Source: Flaviramulus multivorans
GTDB taxonomy: Bacteria > Bacteroidota > Bacteroidia > Flavobacteriales > Flavobacteriaceae
Direction of reading: 5' to 3'
Assembly (NCBI RefSeq): GCF_021728415.1
Contig: NZ_JAKKDV010000002.1
Coordinates: 1-64,000 of the forward strand
Length of the DNA: 64,000 bases
Below, piece after piece: positions 35,405 to 44,401 of this stretch; the stretch's first letter is position 1; each line of letters begins with the position of its first letter. The position numbers and the translations under genes are program-made. The notes beneath the pieces were generated by a model. It was not told the DNA's origin. It did no database searches and saw nothing but the letters and a program-made list of their open reading frames with translations.

Positions 35405-38236
35405 TTGAAGTTAAGCCCTTTTAATTATATCATTTTTGTATTGCTTCCTTTTGTTAGCCTCTCTCAAAATAAAATTGATATAAAGGCTAATTTTGATATT
35501 ACTAATAAGAAAATTAAAATTTCGCAAACCATACACTACCAAAATACATCGCAAGATGAATTACAAACTATTTATCTTAACGATTGGGCGAATAGCTATT
35601 CAACAAAAAAGACACCTTTAGCCATTCGAATTGCAGATGAGTATATAAACGATTTTCATTTAGCAAAAAATGAAGATAGAGGTTACTCGGTTATAACATC
35701 TATAAAGCAAAACAATGAGGATTTAGCGTTTAGTCCACTAAAAAATCAGACCGATGTACTACAAGTAGAATTAAAAAACCCTTTAAAACCAAACGATTCT
35801 TACACTATTCATTTAGAATATATTGTTCAAGTTCCTAATGCAAAATTCACCAGTTATGGTATAACAGATAATGGTGATTTAAATTTAAGATACTGGTACA
35901 TAACGCCAGCTGTTTATGATGGCGAATGGCAGTACTATAGCAATAAAAATCTTGACGATTTGTATATTCCAAAAGCTGATATTAATTTAGAAATTGGATA
36001 CCCCAACGGATATGCATTAACTTCAGAATTAGATGTAAGCAAAACATCACAACTACCAAACAATCAATTAGTTGTGTTAGAAGGAAAAGATAGAATAAGT
36101 ACAAAATTATTTTTAAGTAAAAACTCAAATTTTAATACTTTACAAACTGATGATTTCTCAGTGATATCAAATATCGGTGATGAAAATCTTGAGGTGATTG
36201 ACAAAGTTTTAATTACAGAAAGAGTTACTAATTTTATTTTTGACAACTTTGGAAAATATCCTCACAAAAAACTTTTGCTAAGTCAGATAGATTATGATAA
36301 AAATCCAATATATGGATTAAATTTTCTACCTAGTTTTATAAAACCTTACCCAAACCATTTTCAATATGAACTAAAGCTTTTAAAAATAGCTTTGCAAAAT
36401 TATTTAGAAAATACACTATTAATAAATCCAAGAAAAGAACAATGGCTTTTAGATGGTATACAGATATACTATTTAATGAATTATGCCGAAAAGCATTATC
36501 CTAACATGAAATTTCTTGGTACTATAGCTGGTTTTTGGGGCGTACGTTCGTTTCATGCAGCTAAAATGAATTTTAACGATAAATATATTCTTGCATTTAT
36601 GTTAATGGCAAGAACCAATAGAGACCAGCCTTTATCAATGCAAAAAGATTCCTTGTTAAAGTTTAATAGCAATATTGGAAATAAATATAAAGCAGGAATA
36701 GGTCTTAAATACTTAGATGATTTTGTTAATGGTAACATAGTTGAAAATAGTTTAGGGTCTTTTATAATTGAAAACAAATTAAAACCGACAACCACAAAGG
36801 CATTTGAAGCCTACATAAAGTCTCAAACCGAAAAAGACATTGATTGGTTTTTTGAAGATTATATAAACACCAGAAAAAAAATAGATTTCAAAATTAAAAA
36901 AGTTGTAAAAACTGAAGACTCTATTACTGTTACCTTAAAGAATAAGCGGGATAACAATATGCCTATTTCATTGTACAGCCTAAATAATGACAGTATTGTA
37001 TCTAAAATATGGGTTGAGAATATTGATGAAAATAAAACGCTTACAATTCCAAGAAACGATGCTAACAAGCTCGTTTTAAATTACAATAGAGTGATTCCTG
37101 AGATAAATGAAAGAGATAATTGGAAATCATTAAAAGGGTTCTTTTTTAATAACAAACCTTTACAATTTCGACTATTTAAAGACATTGAAGACCCAAACTA
37201 CAATCAGGTGTTTTTTATGCCAATTGCAGAATTTAATAATATTTATGATGGGTTCACTTTAGGAGTAAGAGCGTATAATAAAACTGTGTTAAGAAAACTA
37301 TTTAACTATAAAATTGAGCCTCAATATGCTTTCAAATCCAAGTCATTAACTGGCTCAGCATCAATTTCTAAAACTCATTATTTAGAGAATAGTAATCTTT
37401 ATTATATAAATTATGGATTTGTAGGTGGGTATGCTTCCTATGCTGAAGATTTATTTGTTAGAAAACTTACACCTTCATTAACCTTAAACTTTAGAGATGA
37501 TGATGATTTCCGCTCTAATAAACGTCAGTCATTATCATTTAGATACATAGATATTCATAGGGATAAAGATGTTAGTAACGTTTTAACAAGCAATCAGCCT
37601 AATTATAGTGTTTTTAATGCACGATATATACACTCTAACGACAATTTAATTAATTTTAATAAGTGGTATACGGATTTTCAAATAGCCGATAAGTTTAGCA
37701 AACTATCTTTTAATTATGAGTACAGAAAACTGTTTGAAAGTAATAGGCAATTAAATATTAGAGCTTTTGCCGGTGCATTCTTAAAAAATGACAACGACCC
37801 AAATTCCGATTATTTCAGTTTTGCCTTGGATAGACCAACCGATTATTTGTTCGATTACTCATACTTAGGGCGTTCAGAAGCCACGGGTATTTTTAGCCAA
37901 CAATACATTGATGCAGAAGGAGGCTTTAAATCGAAGTTAGAAACACCCTTTGCAAATCAGTGGATAACCACCTTTAATGCCAGTACAACAATATGGAACT
38001 ACATACTTGCTTATGGCGATATAGGGTTGGTTAAAAACAAATCTGAATCAGCAAAGTTTGTATATGACTCTGGAATAAGAGTTAATTTAGTTACAGATTA
38101 CTTCGAAATATATTTCCCAATATATTCTAATTTAGGTTGGGAAATTGGTCAACCGCGCTATGACCAAAAAATCAGATTCAAATTTACTGTCGATCCACAG
38201 GCACTTTTAGGACTGTTTAGAAGGCGTTGGTTTTAA
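35405..38236 (+). CDS. M1-peptidase-like protein fused to a C-terminal outer membrane barrel
   Basis: A 943-residue exported protein. The signal peptide (MKLSPFNYIIFVLLPFVSLSQ) starts at a TTG: the only upstream ATG (35392) is out of frame and an in-frame stop is at 35390. Residues 20-520 resemble the beta-saddle and thermolysin-like domains of M1 aminopeptidases, including a substrate-loop-like YGLNFLPSF. Where HEXXH should be (about 322-337) the sequence reads LLKIALQNYLEN, and the NEG-type Glu is Asp in WLLDGIQIYY, so zinc hydrolysis is unlikely. From about 560 to the end the sequence is beta-strand-rich (FTLGVRAYNKT, YGFVGGYASYAEDLF, FSFALDRPT) and ends in Phe, as in an outer membrane barrel. 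It may be a non-catalytic surface or transport protein. Confidence 0.75.
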   Translation: MKLSPFNYIIFVLLPFVSLSQNKIDIKANFDITNKKIKISQTIHYQNTSQDELQTIYLNDWANSYSTKKTPLAIRIADEYINDFHLAKNEDRGYSVITSIKQNNEDLAFSPLKNQTDVLQVELKNPLKPNDSYTIHLEYIVQVPNAKFTSYGITDNGDLNLRYWYITPAVYDGEWQYYSNKNLDDLYIPKADINLEIGYPNGYALTSELDVSKTSQLPNNQLVVLEGKDRISTKLFLSKNSNFNTLQTDDFSVISNIGDENLEVIDKVLITERVTNFIFDNFGKYPHKKLLLSQIDYDKNPIYGLNFLPSFIKPYPNHFQYELKLLKIALQNYLENTLLINPRKEQWLLDGIQIYYLMNYAEKHYPNMKFLGTIAGFWGVRSFHAAKMNFNDKYILAFMLMARTNRDQPLSMQKDSLLKFNSNIGNKYKAGIGLKYLDDFVNGNIVENSLGSFIIENKLKPTTTKAFEAYIKSQTEKDIDWFFEDYINTRKKIDFKIKKVVKTEDSITVTLKNKRDNNMPISLYSLNNDSIVSKIWVENIDENKTLTIPRNDANKLVLNYNRVIPEINERDNWKSLKGFFFNNKPLQFRLFKDIEDPNYNQVFFMPIAEFNNIYDGFTLGVRAYNKTVLRKLFNYKIEPQYAFKSKSLTGSASISKTHYLENSNLYYINYGFVGGYASYAEDLFVRKLTPSLTLNFRDDDDFRSNKRQSLSFRYIDIHRDKDVSNVLTSNQPNYSVFNARYIHSNDNLINFNKWYTDFQIADKFSKLSFNYEYRKLFESNRQLNIRAFAGAFLKNDNDPNSDYFSFALDRPTDYLFDYSYLGRSEATGIFSQQYIDAEGGFKSKLETPFANQWITTFNASTTIWNYILAYGDIGLVKNKSESAKFVYDSGIRVNLVTDYFEIYFPIYSNLGWEIGQPRYDQKIRFKFTVDPQALLGLFRRRWF

Positions 38237-38352
38237 AAAACGGTTTATTAAATTATTGTCAGTATATCTTATTTTTATTGAATAAATGATAATTTTTAAC
38301 CCTATATATCGTCATTTTTAAATTATTCTCAATAAATTACAACATCATTTAA

Positions 38353-38383
38353 TTGTAAATAAGGCAAACTTTAGCTATTTTTG
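38353..38383 (+). promoter_or_regulatory. Promoter of the E1 dehydrogenase gene (TTG-N20-TATTTTTG)
   Basis: TTG at 38353-38355 and TATTTTTG at 38376-38383, spaced by 20 nt. The final TTG of the -7 box is in frame with the gene and could be miscalled as the start. Confidence 0.6.
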
Positions 38384-38404
38384 CAACATAAAAAGCATGC
38401 CTCT

Positions 38405-40816
38405 ATGCAAAGTATCACCAATTTGAAAAATAAATTATCATTTGAAGACTTTAAAACTGAAGTTATAGCAGACTATAAGATAGCTGTTGAAAGTCGAGAA
38501 TGTAGCTTGCTTGGTCGCCGTGAAGTTTTAACCGGTAAAGCAAAATTTGGAATTTTTGGTGATGGTAAAGAAGTGCCCCAATTAGCAATGGCAAAAGCTT
38601 TTATGAAAGGTGATTGGAGATCTGGGTATTACAGAGATCAAACCTTTATGATGGCCATTGGAGAACTTACCAAAGAACAATTTTTTGCAGGTTTGTATGC
38701 CAATACCAACTTGGAATTAGAACCTATGTCTGCAGGACGCCAAATGGGTGGTCATTTTGCAACGCATAGTTTAAATGATAATGGAAGTTGGAAAGACTTA
38801 ACTAAACAATATAATTCTAGTGCCGACATATCTCCTACTGCAGGACAAATGCCTCGGTTATTAGGATTAGCACAAGCATCTAAAATTTTTAGAAATGTTA
38901 AGGGCATCAATCAAACTAATTTTTCAAGTAATGGCAATGAAGTCGCTTGGGGAACTATTGGTAATGCTAGTACAAGCGAAGGTTTGTTTTTTGAAACCAT
39001 AAATGCTGCTGGTGTACTACAAGTACCAATGGTGATTAGTATTTGGGATGATGAATATGGTATTTCAGTACATGCAAGACATCAAACCACTAAAGAAAAT
39101 ATTTCTGAAATCTTAAAAGGATTTCAACGCGATAATGACTCTAAAGGTTACGAAATTTTAAGAGTTAAAGGTTGGGATTATGCTAATCTTGTAGAAACTT
39201 ATCAAGAAGCTGGAGCCATTGCAAGAGAAGAACATGTACCCGTTTTAATTCATGTTTTAGAACTAACACAGCCGCAAGGACATTCAACCTCTGGTTCGCA
39301 TGAACGCTATAAAAATCAAGAGCGATTAGACTGGGAATCACAACATGATTGTAATACAAAAATGCGTGAGTGGATTATTGAAAGTGGTATTGCCACCAAT
39401 GAAGCACTTATTGAAATAGAAAGAGCCGCAAAACGTGAAGTTAGAGAAGCTAAGAGACGTGCTTGGGATACGTTTTTAAAGCCTATTAAAAAAGAACAGC
39501 AAGAGCTAATTCTTCTTTTAAAACAATTAGAGGTAAACAGCGCTAACGGTGTATTTATCTCAAAGCTTAAAGATAGTTTAACAACAATCACTGAGCCTAC
39601 TAGAAAAGACATTCTATCTCATGCTAGAAAAGCGTTAAGATTTACTATTGGTGAATCGAACTCTGAAAAGGAACAGTTAGCAACCTGGATTAATACTATT
39701 TTTGAAAAAGTACAACCGCAATTCAGCTCGCATTTATATTCAGAAAATGCACGCTCCAATGTGCTTATAAAAGAAGTTAAGCCAACCTATAGTGATGATG
39801 CAGAACAAGTTGATGGACGTATTATTCTTCGTGATAATTTTGATGCTATTTTTAGCAAACACCCTGAAACCCTTGTGTTTGGAGAAGATACTGGAAATAT
39901 TGGAGATGTAAATCAAGGATTAGAAGGTTTACAGGAAAAATACGGCGAACTTAGAGTGGCAGATACTGGAATACGAGAGGCTACTATCCTAGGACAAGGT
40001 ATTGGTATGGCACTTCGTGGTTTAAGACCAATTGCCGAAATTCAGTATTTGGATTATATCTTATATGCGATTCAAATTATAAGTGACGATTTAGCAACAA
40101 CCCATTACAGAACAAAGGGTAAACAAAAAGCGCCTTTAATTATAAGAACTCGTGGTCATAGACTTGAAGGAATCTGGCATTCAGGATCTCAAATGGGTGG
40201 ACTTTTAAATCTGGTTAAAGGTGTTCATTTACTAGTGCCGCGTAACATGACCAAAGCTGCTGGTTTTTATAACACTTTATTACAGGGTGACGATCCAGCT
40301 ATAGTTGTGGAGTGTTTAAATGGCTATCGTTTAAAAGAAAAAATGCCCAATAATTTAAGTGCTATTAAAACACCTATTGGTGTTGTTGAAACCTTAAAAG
40401 AAGGAACCGATATCACCCTAGTTTCCTATGGTTCTACATTAAGAATTGTAGAGCAAACGGCGAAAGATTTACTAGCTGTTGGTATTGATGCTGAGGTAAT
40501 TGATGTACAATCCTTATTACCTTTTGATTTAAATCATGATATAGTAAAAAGTATAGCTAAGACTAACCGCGTTATGATTATTGACGAGGATGTTCCTGGA
40601 GGTGCTTCTGCTTATATTTTAGATAACATATTAAATAAACAAAACGCATTTCAGTACTTAGACAGCGAACCTAAAACACTCACTGCAAAACCTCATAGGC
40701 CTGCTTATGGCAATGACGGTGATTACTTTTCAAAACCATCCGCTGAGGATATTTTTGAAGCTGTTTATGCAGTTATGCATGAGGTAAACCCTTCCGATTT
40801 TCCAAAATTGAGATAA
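38405..40816 (+). CDS. Alpha-ketoacid (branched-chain type) dehydrogenase E1, fused alpha and beta subunits
   Basis: An 803-residue thiamine diphosphate enzyme. The alpha half (1-430) has GRQMGGHFATHSLN and the ThDP/Mg region GNASTSEGLFFETINAAG. The beta half (460-803) has FGEDTGNIGDVNQGL, DTGIREATILGQGIGMAL, EIQYLDYILYA and DEDVPGGASAYI. Fused E1 genes of this type are common in Bacteroidetes and are assigned to the 2-oxoisovalerate/branched-chain ketoacid dehydrogenase complex. Exact substrate is not proven; no E2 or E3 gene is adjacent. The ATG at 38405 is chosen because the TTG at 38381 is inside the promoter. Confidence 0.9.
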   Translation: MQSITNLKNKLSFEDFKTEVIADYKIAVESRECSLLGRREVLTGKAKFGIFGDGKEVPQLAMAKAFMKGDWRSGYYRDQTFMMAIGELTKEQFFAGLYANTNLELEPMSAGRQMGGHFATHSLNDNGSWKDLTKQYNSSADISPTAGQMPRLLGLAQASKIFRNVKGINQTNFSSNGNEVAWGTIGNASTSEGLFFETINAAGVLQVPMVISIWDDEYGISVHARHQTTKENISEILKGFQRDNDSKGYEILRVKGWDYANLVETYQEAGAIAREEHVPVLIHVLELTQPQGHSTSGSHERYKNQERLDWESQHDCNTKMREWIIESGIATNEALIEIERAAKREVREAKRRAWDTFLKPIKKEQQELILLLKQLEVNSANGVFISKLKDSLTTITEPTRKDILSHARKALRFTIGESNSEKEQLATWINTIFEKVQPQFSSHLYSENARSNVLIKEVKPTYSDDAEQVDGRIILRDNFDAIFSKHPETLVFGEDTGNIGDVNQGLEGLQEKYGELRVADTGIREATILGQGIGMALRGLRPIAEIQYLDYILYAIQIISDDLATTHYRTKGKQKAPLIIRTRGHRLEGIWHSGSQMGGLLNLVKGVHLLVPRNMTKAAGFYNTLLQGDDPAIVVECLNGYRLKEKMPNNLSAIKTPIGVVETLKEGTDITLVSYGSTLRIVEQTAKDLLAVGIDAEVIDVQSLLPFDLNHDIVKSIAKTNRVMIIDEDVPGGASAYILDNILNKQNAFQYLDSEPKTLTAKPHRPAYGNDGDYFSKPSAEDIFEAVYAVMHEVNPSDFPKLR

Positions 40817-40834
40817 TTAGGCTAACTTACACCT

Positions 40835-41311
40835 ATGAAAGCGGTTACACTGAAAGAAATAAAGCAAGAACTAAACACGCTTTCAACACAAGAAATACAA
40901 GAACTTTGTTTGCGTTTATCGCGCTTTAAAAAGGAAAATAAAGAGCTTCTTACCTATTTATTATTCGAATCGCATAACGAAACAGGATATATAGACAGTG
41001 TAAAAAGTTATATGGACAACGAGTTTGAACAAATTAATACGGATAGCTACTTTTACATTAGAAAAAGCACCAGAAAAATCCTTAGAAACGTAAAAAAGTT
41101 TATTCGCTACTCGCAAAAAAAGGAAACCGAAGTAGAACTCCTACTCTACTTTTGCCAAAAATTAAAAGATTTTAAACCAAGTATTAAGCGCAGTACACAG
41201 TTGGTTAATATGTTTAACAGGCAAGTTTTACTATCTAAAAAAATCATAGGGACTTTTCATGAAGATTTGCAGTACGATTATAATTTAATCTTAGAAGATT
41301 TTAATTTATAA
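40835..41311 (+). CDS. Conserved helical protein of unknown function
   Basis: A 158-residue, very basic and helical protein (LKEIKQELNTLSTQEIQELCLRL, then KSTRKILRNVKKFIRYSQKKE) with no signal peptide or transmembrane segment. It follows the E1 gene by 18 bp and is probably co-transcribed. I do not recognise a family with known function. The charge pattern would allow nucleic acid or ribosome contact, but that is speculation. Confidence 0.7.
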   Translation: MKAVTLKEIKQELNTLSTQEIQELCLRLSRFKKENKELLTYLLFESHNETGYIDSVKSYMDNEFEQINTDSYFYIRKSTRKILRNVKKFIRYSQKKETEVELLLYFCQKLKDFKPSIKRSTQLVNMFNRQVLLSKKIIGTFHEDLQYDYNLILEDFNL

Positions 41312-41340
41312 TAGTATAATTTCGTTATATTAGTGCTTAA

Positions 41341-41694
41341 ATGCAAACTTTTAAAAACATACAAAAAGTTCTTCTTAGTTGTTTAATTTTAGTAGGGTTA
41401 ACACTGTCTTTAGATGTTACAGCACCTATTACAACAAACAACCCTATTGGTATTGAACTTGTTTGGTCACAAAGTAAGACCGAAAATGGTGTTTTTAAAA
41501 TACATCAAATTGCTTCACTTAACGCCCAAACCCAGTTCAAAAGAAGCATCGACTATGATTATTTAATTGAGAATGAAAAAAGACTTAATTATTCACGTTT
41601 TTGCATTCAAAGCCAATCGGTTTTAAGGTATAAATCTTCACTTTTAAAAATCGTTCTTAACGATATTAGCATTGTAAAATCTCATTGTATTTAA
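41341..41694 (+). CDS. Small protein with N-terminal hydrophobic segment, unknown
   Basis: A 117-residue protein. An N-terminal hydrophobic stretch (VLLSCLILVGLTLSLDV) may be a signal peptide or anchor. The rest (IELVWSQSKTENGVFKIHQIASLNAQTQFKRSIDYDYLIENEKR) matches nothing I know. Start at ATG 41341, 29 bp after the preceding gene. It could be lineage-restricted. Confidence 0.5.
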   Translation: MQTFKNIQKVLLSCLILVGLTLSLDVTAPITTNNPIGIELVWSQSKTENGVFKIHQIASLNAQTQFKRSIDYDYLIENEKRLNYSRFCIQSQSVLRYKSSLLKIVLNDISIVKSHCI

Positions 41695-41765
41695 TATTAC
41701 TGATTTCAATACCAGTGATAATTAAATAATGCTATTTGTTTTAAATAGCGTAACAATGATATACA

Positions 41766-41942
41766 ATGAAACTAAAAAAACTCATGCGCCTTATAGTGCT
41801 CATATTTTTTATACTATTATGCACCGTGGTGCCCTTTCCTATAAACTTCAATAGAAAAGATAAATTACCTACGTATACTATTGAACAGATTGATGAAAAA
41901 CAAGATGATGAAGACACGGATGATACTTATGAAGTAACCTAA
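41766..41942 (+). CDS. 58-aa membrane protein with acidic tail, unknown
   Basis: ATG at 41766 opens a 58-residue frame: basic start (MKLKKLMRL), one hydrophobic segment (IVLIFFILLCTVVPF), a short basic turn and an acidic tail (EKQDDEDTDD). The layout is that of a real small single-pass protein rather than random sequence, but no homologue is recognised. It lies 71 bp after the preceding small gene. Confidence 0.45.
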   Translation: MKLKKLMRLIVLIFFILLCTVVPFPINFNRKDKLPTYTIEQIDEKQDDEDTDDTYEVT

Positions 41943-41977
41943 ATGTTAAAAACTTTACTTACAAATTTTTATTACCT

Positions 41978-42068
41978 GATTGATTTTCTGATAGGAAAAT
42001 TCTAACTTCGCTTATCATCTGATATAAATCATTAAAACGACTTCATATCATGTCGTTATAGGCAATCA
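41978..42068 (+). repeat. Shared ~90-bp leader block, copy 2
   Basis: This aligns with 8046-8135 upstream of the lipoprotein gene. It contains the promoter and ends at the junction GTTATAGGC (42055-42063) just before the hydrolase gene. Confidence 0.7.
41980..42010 (+). promoter_or_regulatory. Promoter of the hydrolase cassette, TTG-N20-TAACTTCG
   Basis: The -33 TTG is at 41980-41982 and the -7 TAACTTCG at 42003-42010. It has the same spacing and nearly the same spacer as the promoter at 8048-8078. Confidence 0.6.
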
Positions 42069-42080
42069 AAAAATTAAAAT

Positions 42081-42893
42081 ATGAAAACATTCATTACAGC
42101 ATTTTTACTAATGCTTGGCTTTCAAAGCCTTGACGCACAAGATGGAAATTTCGTCGAAACAAATGGAGTAAAGATATACTATGAAACACATGGCGAAGGA
42201 GAACCTTTGCTCTTACTGCATGGGTTTTCTCTCAGTCATAAGGCTTGGGATAGTTGGATAGATGACCTTTCACATGAATTTATGGTAATAACGCCAGATT
42301 TAAGAGGACATGGGAATTCAACAAACCCTTCAAAGGAATTCACACATGAATTATCTGCTCAAGATATCTATGGCTTATTAGATGCGCTTAAAATAGATAA
42401 GGTTAAAGCCATTGGACAAAGTACAGGCGCAATGACTTTAACTCACATGGCAACTATGGATAGTACAAGAATTTCTTCTATGATACTTGTCTCTGGAACT
42501 ACAATGTTTCCATTAGAGGCGAGAAAAATCATGGAAACCGTGACTTATGAAAGGTGGAAAGGACATATGGAACCTCACCAACCAAGAGGCGAAGAACAAA
42601 TTAGAATATTGGTCAATCAATTTCGAAATTTTGCAAAAACCTATAATGATATGAATTTTACTTCGCCATATTTAGCCACAATTACATGTCCAACGCTAAT
42701 CATACATGGTGACAGAGACGATTTCTTTCCTGTAGATATCCCTATATCTTTTTATAAATCAATACCCAATTCATATTTATGGATAGTTCCAAACGATGGA
42801 CACATCCCAATCGGGATTTATGGCAGAAATTCAATTTGGTCAGATGTATTCTATAAAGTATTAATAGAATTCTTTAATGGGACTTGGGATTAA
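42081..42893 (+). CDS. Exported alpha/beta hydrolase
   Basis: A 270-residue alpha/beta hydrolase with a signal peptide (ends SLDAQ). Oxyanion/HG region LLLHGFSLSHKAWDSW, nucleophile elbow GQSTGAM (Ser near 114), acid in HGDRDDFF and catalytic His in NDGHIPI. Periplasmic or surface esterase/hydrolase; the substrate is unknown. It is the only gene between a leader block shared with the accessory lipoprotein locus and a 138-bp imperfect inverted repeat, so it looks like a mobile single-gene cassette. Confidence 0.9.
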   Translation: MKTFITAFLLMLGFQSLDAQDGNFVETNGVKIYYETHGEGEPLLLLHGFSLSHKAWDSWIDDLSHEFMVITPDLRGHGNSTNPSKEFTHELSAQDIYGLLDALKIDKVKAIGQSTGAMTLTHMATMDSTRISSMILVSGTTMFPLEARKIMETVTYERWKGHMEPHQPRGEEQIRILVNQFRNFAKTYNDMNFTSPYLATITCPTLIIHGDRDDFFPVDIPISFYKSIPNSYLWIVPNDGHIPIGIYGRNSIWSDVFYKVLIEFFNGTWD

Positions 42894-42904
42894 AAATAAT
42901 GAAG

Positions 42905-43042
42905 GCCTATAACAATGTATATAAAAAATAGGCGAATTAGTAATAAAATCAAGGCTTTTGGCTCGTATCAAACTTTATGCTTAACCGAAAGTTTCTTGCT
43001 TAGGAATCGCCTACTTTTCATATACTAACCGATAAGCGCAAC
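42905..43042 (+). repeat. 138-bp attC-like imperfect inverted repeat after the hydrolase
   Basis: Arms of about 21 bp (42917-42937 and 43005-43025; GTATAT...TAGGCGAATT against its inverse) flank an AT-rich centre. The outer ends are GCCTATAAC (42905-42913) and GATAAGCGCAAC (43031-43042). The left end is the reverse complement of the junction GTTATAGGC at 42055, as the two core sites of an integron attC are related to each other. Confidence 0.65.
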
Positions 43043-43049
43043 ATCAAAA

Positions 43050-44261
43050 TTACTCACTCAACAACTCATCAACAAAGTCGTTAAATTCAGTTTTAAACTC
43101 TGTAAACTTATCACCCGTAGCAGGTCCGTTAAAGCCGGTGTGTATCTTTCTTACTTTACCTTTTTTATCAATATAAATAGTAGTTGGGTAAGACAATACG
43201 TGGTTTAACATGGGCAATTTTTCATTCGCAGCTTGTTTACTACTACTACCTATTTGGGCTAATAAAACGGGGTATGTAATACCTGTTCTCTCTTTTAAAC
43301 GCTTAATCCCTTTAAAAGCACTCGCTTCAGTTTTGGCATATTCAAAAGCTAATGCTATAATTTCTAAATCTTTATCGTTGTTATTTTTATAGTATTCAGC
43401 GTAGTATTTACTTTCGTCTAAACAATTTGGGCACCAAGTCCCCATAATTTGTACCAATACTACTTTGTTTTTAAAGCGGGCGTCGTTTAACGATACCATG
43501 TTCCCATTTTCATCAGGAAATGTAAACGCAATACTATCATAGCCTTCTTTTAAAAAAGTAAGCGCGTTGGCATCGGGTAGCTCAAAAGCCTCGTTACGCT
43601 TTGCCACAAAAGGCTCCTTAAAATGGTTCCCAGAATAAAACATCCCTTGTAACGTGCTATCAGTAACGGCGGCTGTAAACATAAACGCATGTGCGCCATC
43701 AAAGGCCGATAGTTGCAATTGATTACCATTCAATACACCTTCTAAAAACCGATAATCGCCTGTGGTAGTTCTAAAAGTTCCTGTAACCTTGTTTTCTTGC
43801 TGTTTAAAAATACCTTTTGCTATATAGGTATCATCTTCACTATCAGGACTAAAAACAGTTTCCCAATTGCCCGAAATATCAAATGACGCTTTTTCAGAAA
43901 CATCAAAACGCGTGGTGCTCTTTTCTGCTTTAAATTCCATCACTCTATCTAAACTCGGCTTAATAAAATACCCTTGAAGCATTTTATTGTCAATTTTAGC
44001 AGCTATAAAGCCTTCAAAAACTGGTAATTTTATATAAACTGAATCGTTTTCATAAGTAATATCATCAACATCTATAACTTCCTCAGCATTAAACACTTTT
44101 AACGTGTTTTCAGATAATACTTCAAAATTAAAGGGCAAATCGAGCATATCGTTTACTTTTAATAACGCTCTATACGTACCAGTATCTAGTTTTTCAGTCT
44201 TTTTTTCTTCTTTACAGGAAATGAACAAAAGTAGCGTTGCTAGTATAAAAATGGACCTCAT
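43050..44261 (-). CDS. TlpA-type thioredoxin-like lipoprotein
   Basis: A 403-residue lipoprotein (signal ending LLLFIS-C). The N-terminal 230 residues form beta-rich domains like those preceding thioredoxin modules in Bacteroidetes (FNVEVL..., DISGNWETVFSPD). The C-terminal domain (about 245-400) is thioredoxin-like with the redox motif TWCPNC near 273, followed by a TlpA-type insertion and the cis-Pro region LSYPTTIYIDKKG. It probably reduces periplasmic protein disulfides. The electron donor could be the DsbD at 55732, though that is an inference from function. Confidence 0.9.
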   Translation of the reverse strand: MRSIFILATLLLFISCKEEKKTEKLDTGTYRALLKVNDMLDLPFNFEVLSENTLKVFNAEEVIDVDDITYENDSVYIKLPVFEGFIAAKIDNKMLQGYFIKPSLDRVMEFKAEKSTTRFDVSEKASFDISGNWETVFSPDSEDDTYIAKGIFKQQENKVTGTFRTTTGDYRFLEGVLNGNQLQLSAFDGAHAFMFTAAVTDSTLQGMFYSGNHFKEPFVAKRNEAFELPDANALTFLKEGYDSIAFTFPDENGNMVSLNDARFKNKVVLVQIMGTWCPNCLDESKYYAEYYKNNNDKDLEIIALAFEYAKTEASAFKGIKRLKERTGITYPVLLAQIGSSSKQAANEKLPMLNHVLSYPTTIYIDKKGKVRKIHTGFNGPATGDKFTEFKTEFNDFVDELLSE

Positions 44262-44346
44262 TGAATAGATTTAAAATGTATTAATCGAATTTATGGCAAG
44301 ATACTAACAAAATATTTCTTTTAGTTCACAATTTAAAAACGCATTG

Positions 44347-44377
44347 TTTGAATGCTAACTGCAATCTTTTATCTTTG
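44347..44377 (+). promoter_or_regulatory. Consensus promoter of pheT (TTTG-N19-TATCTTTG)
   Basis: TTTG at 44347-44350 and TATCTTTG at 44370-44377 with exactly 19 nt between. This is a perfect match to the Bacteroidetes sigma-ABfr consensus, and the best promoter in the window. Confidence 0.8.
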
Positions 44378-44401
44378 CAAACTTAAATAGGATATTGATT
44401 T

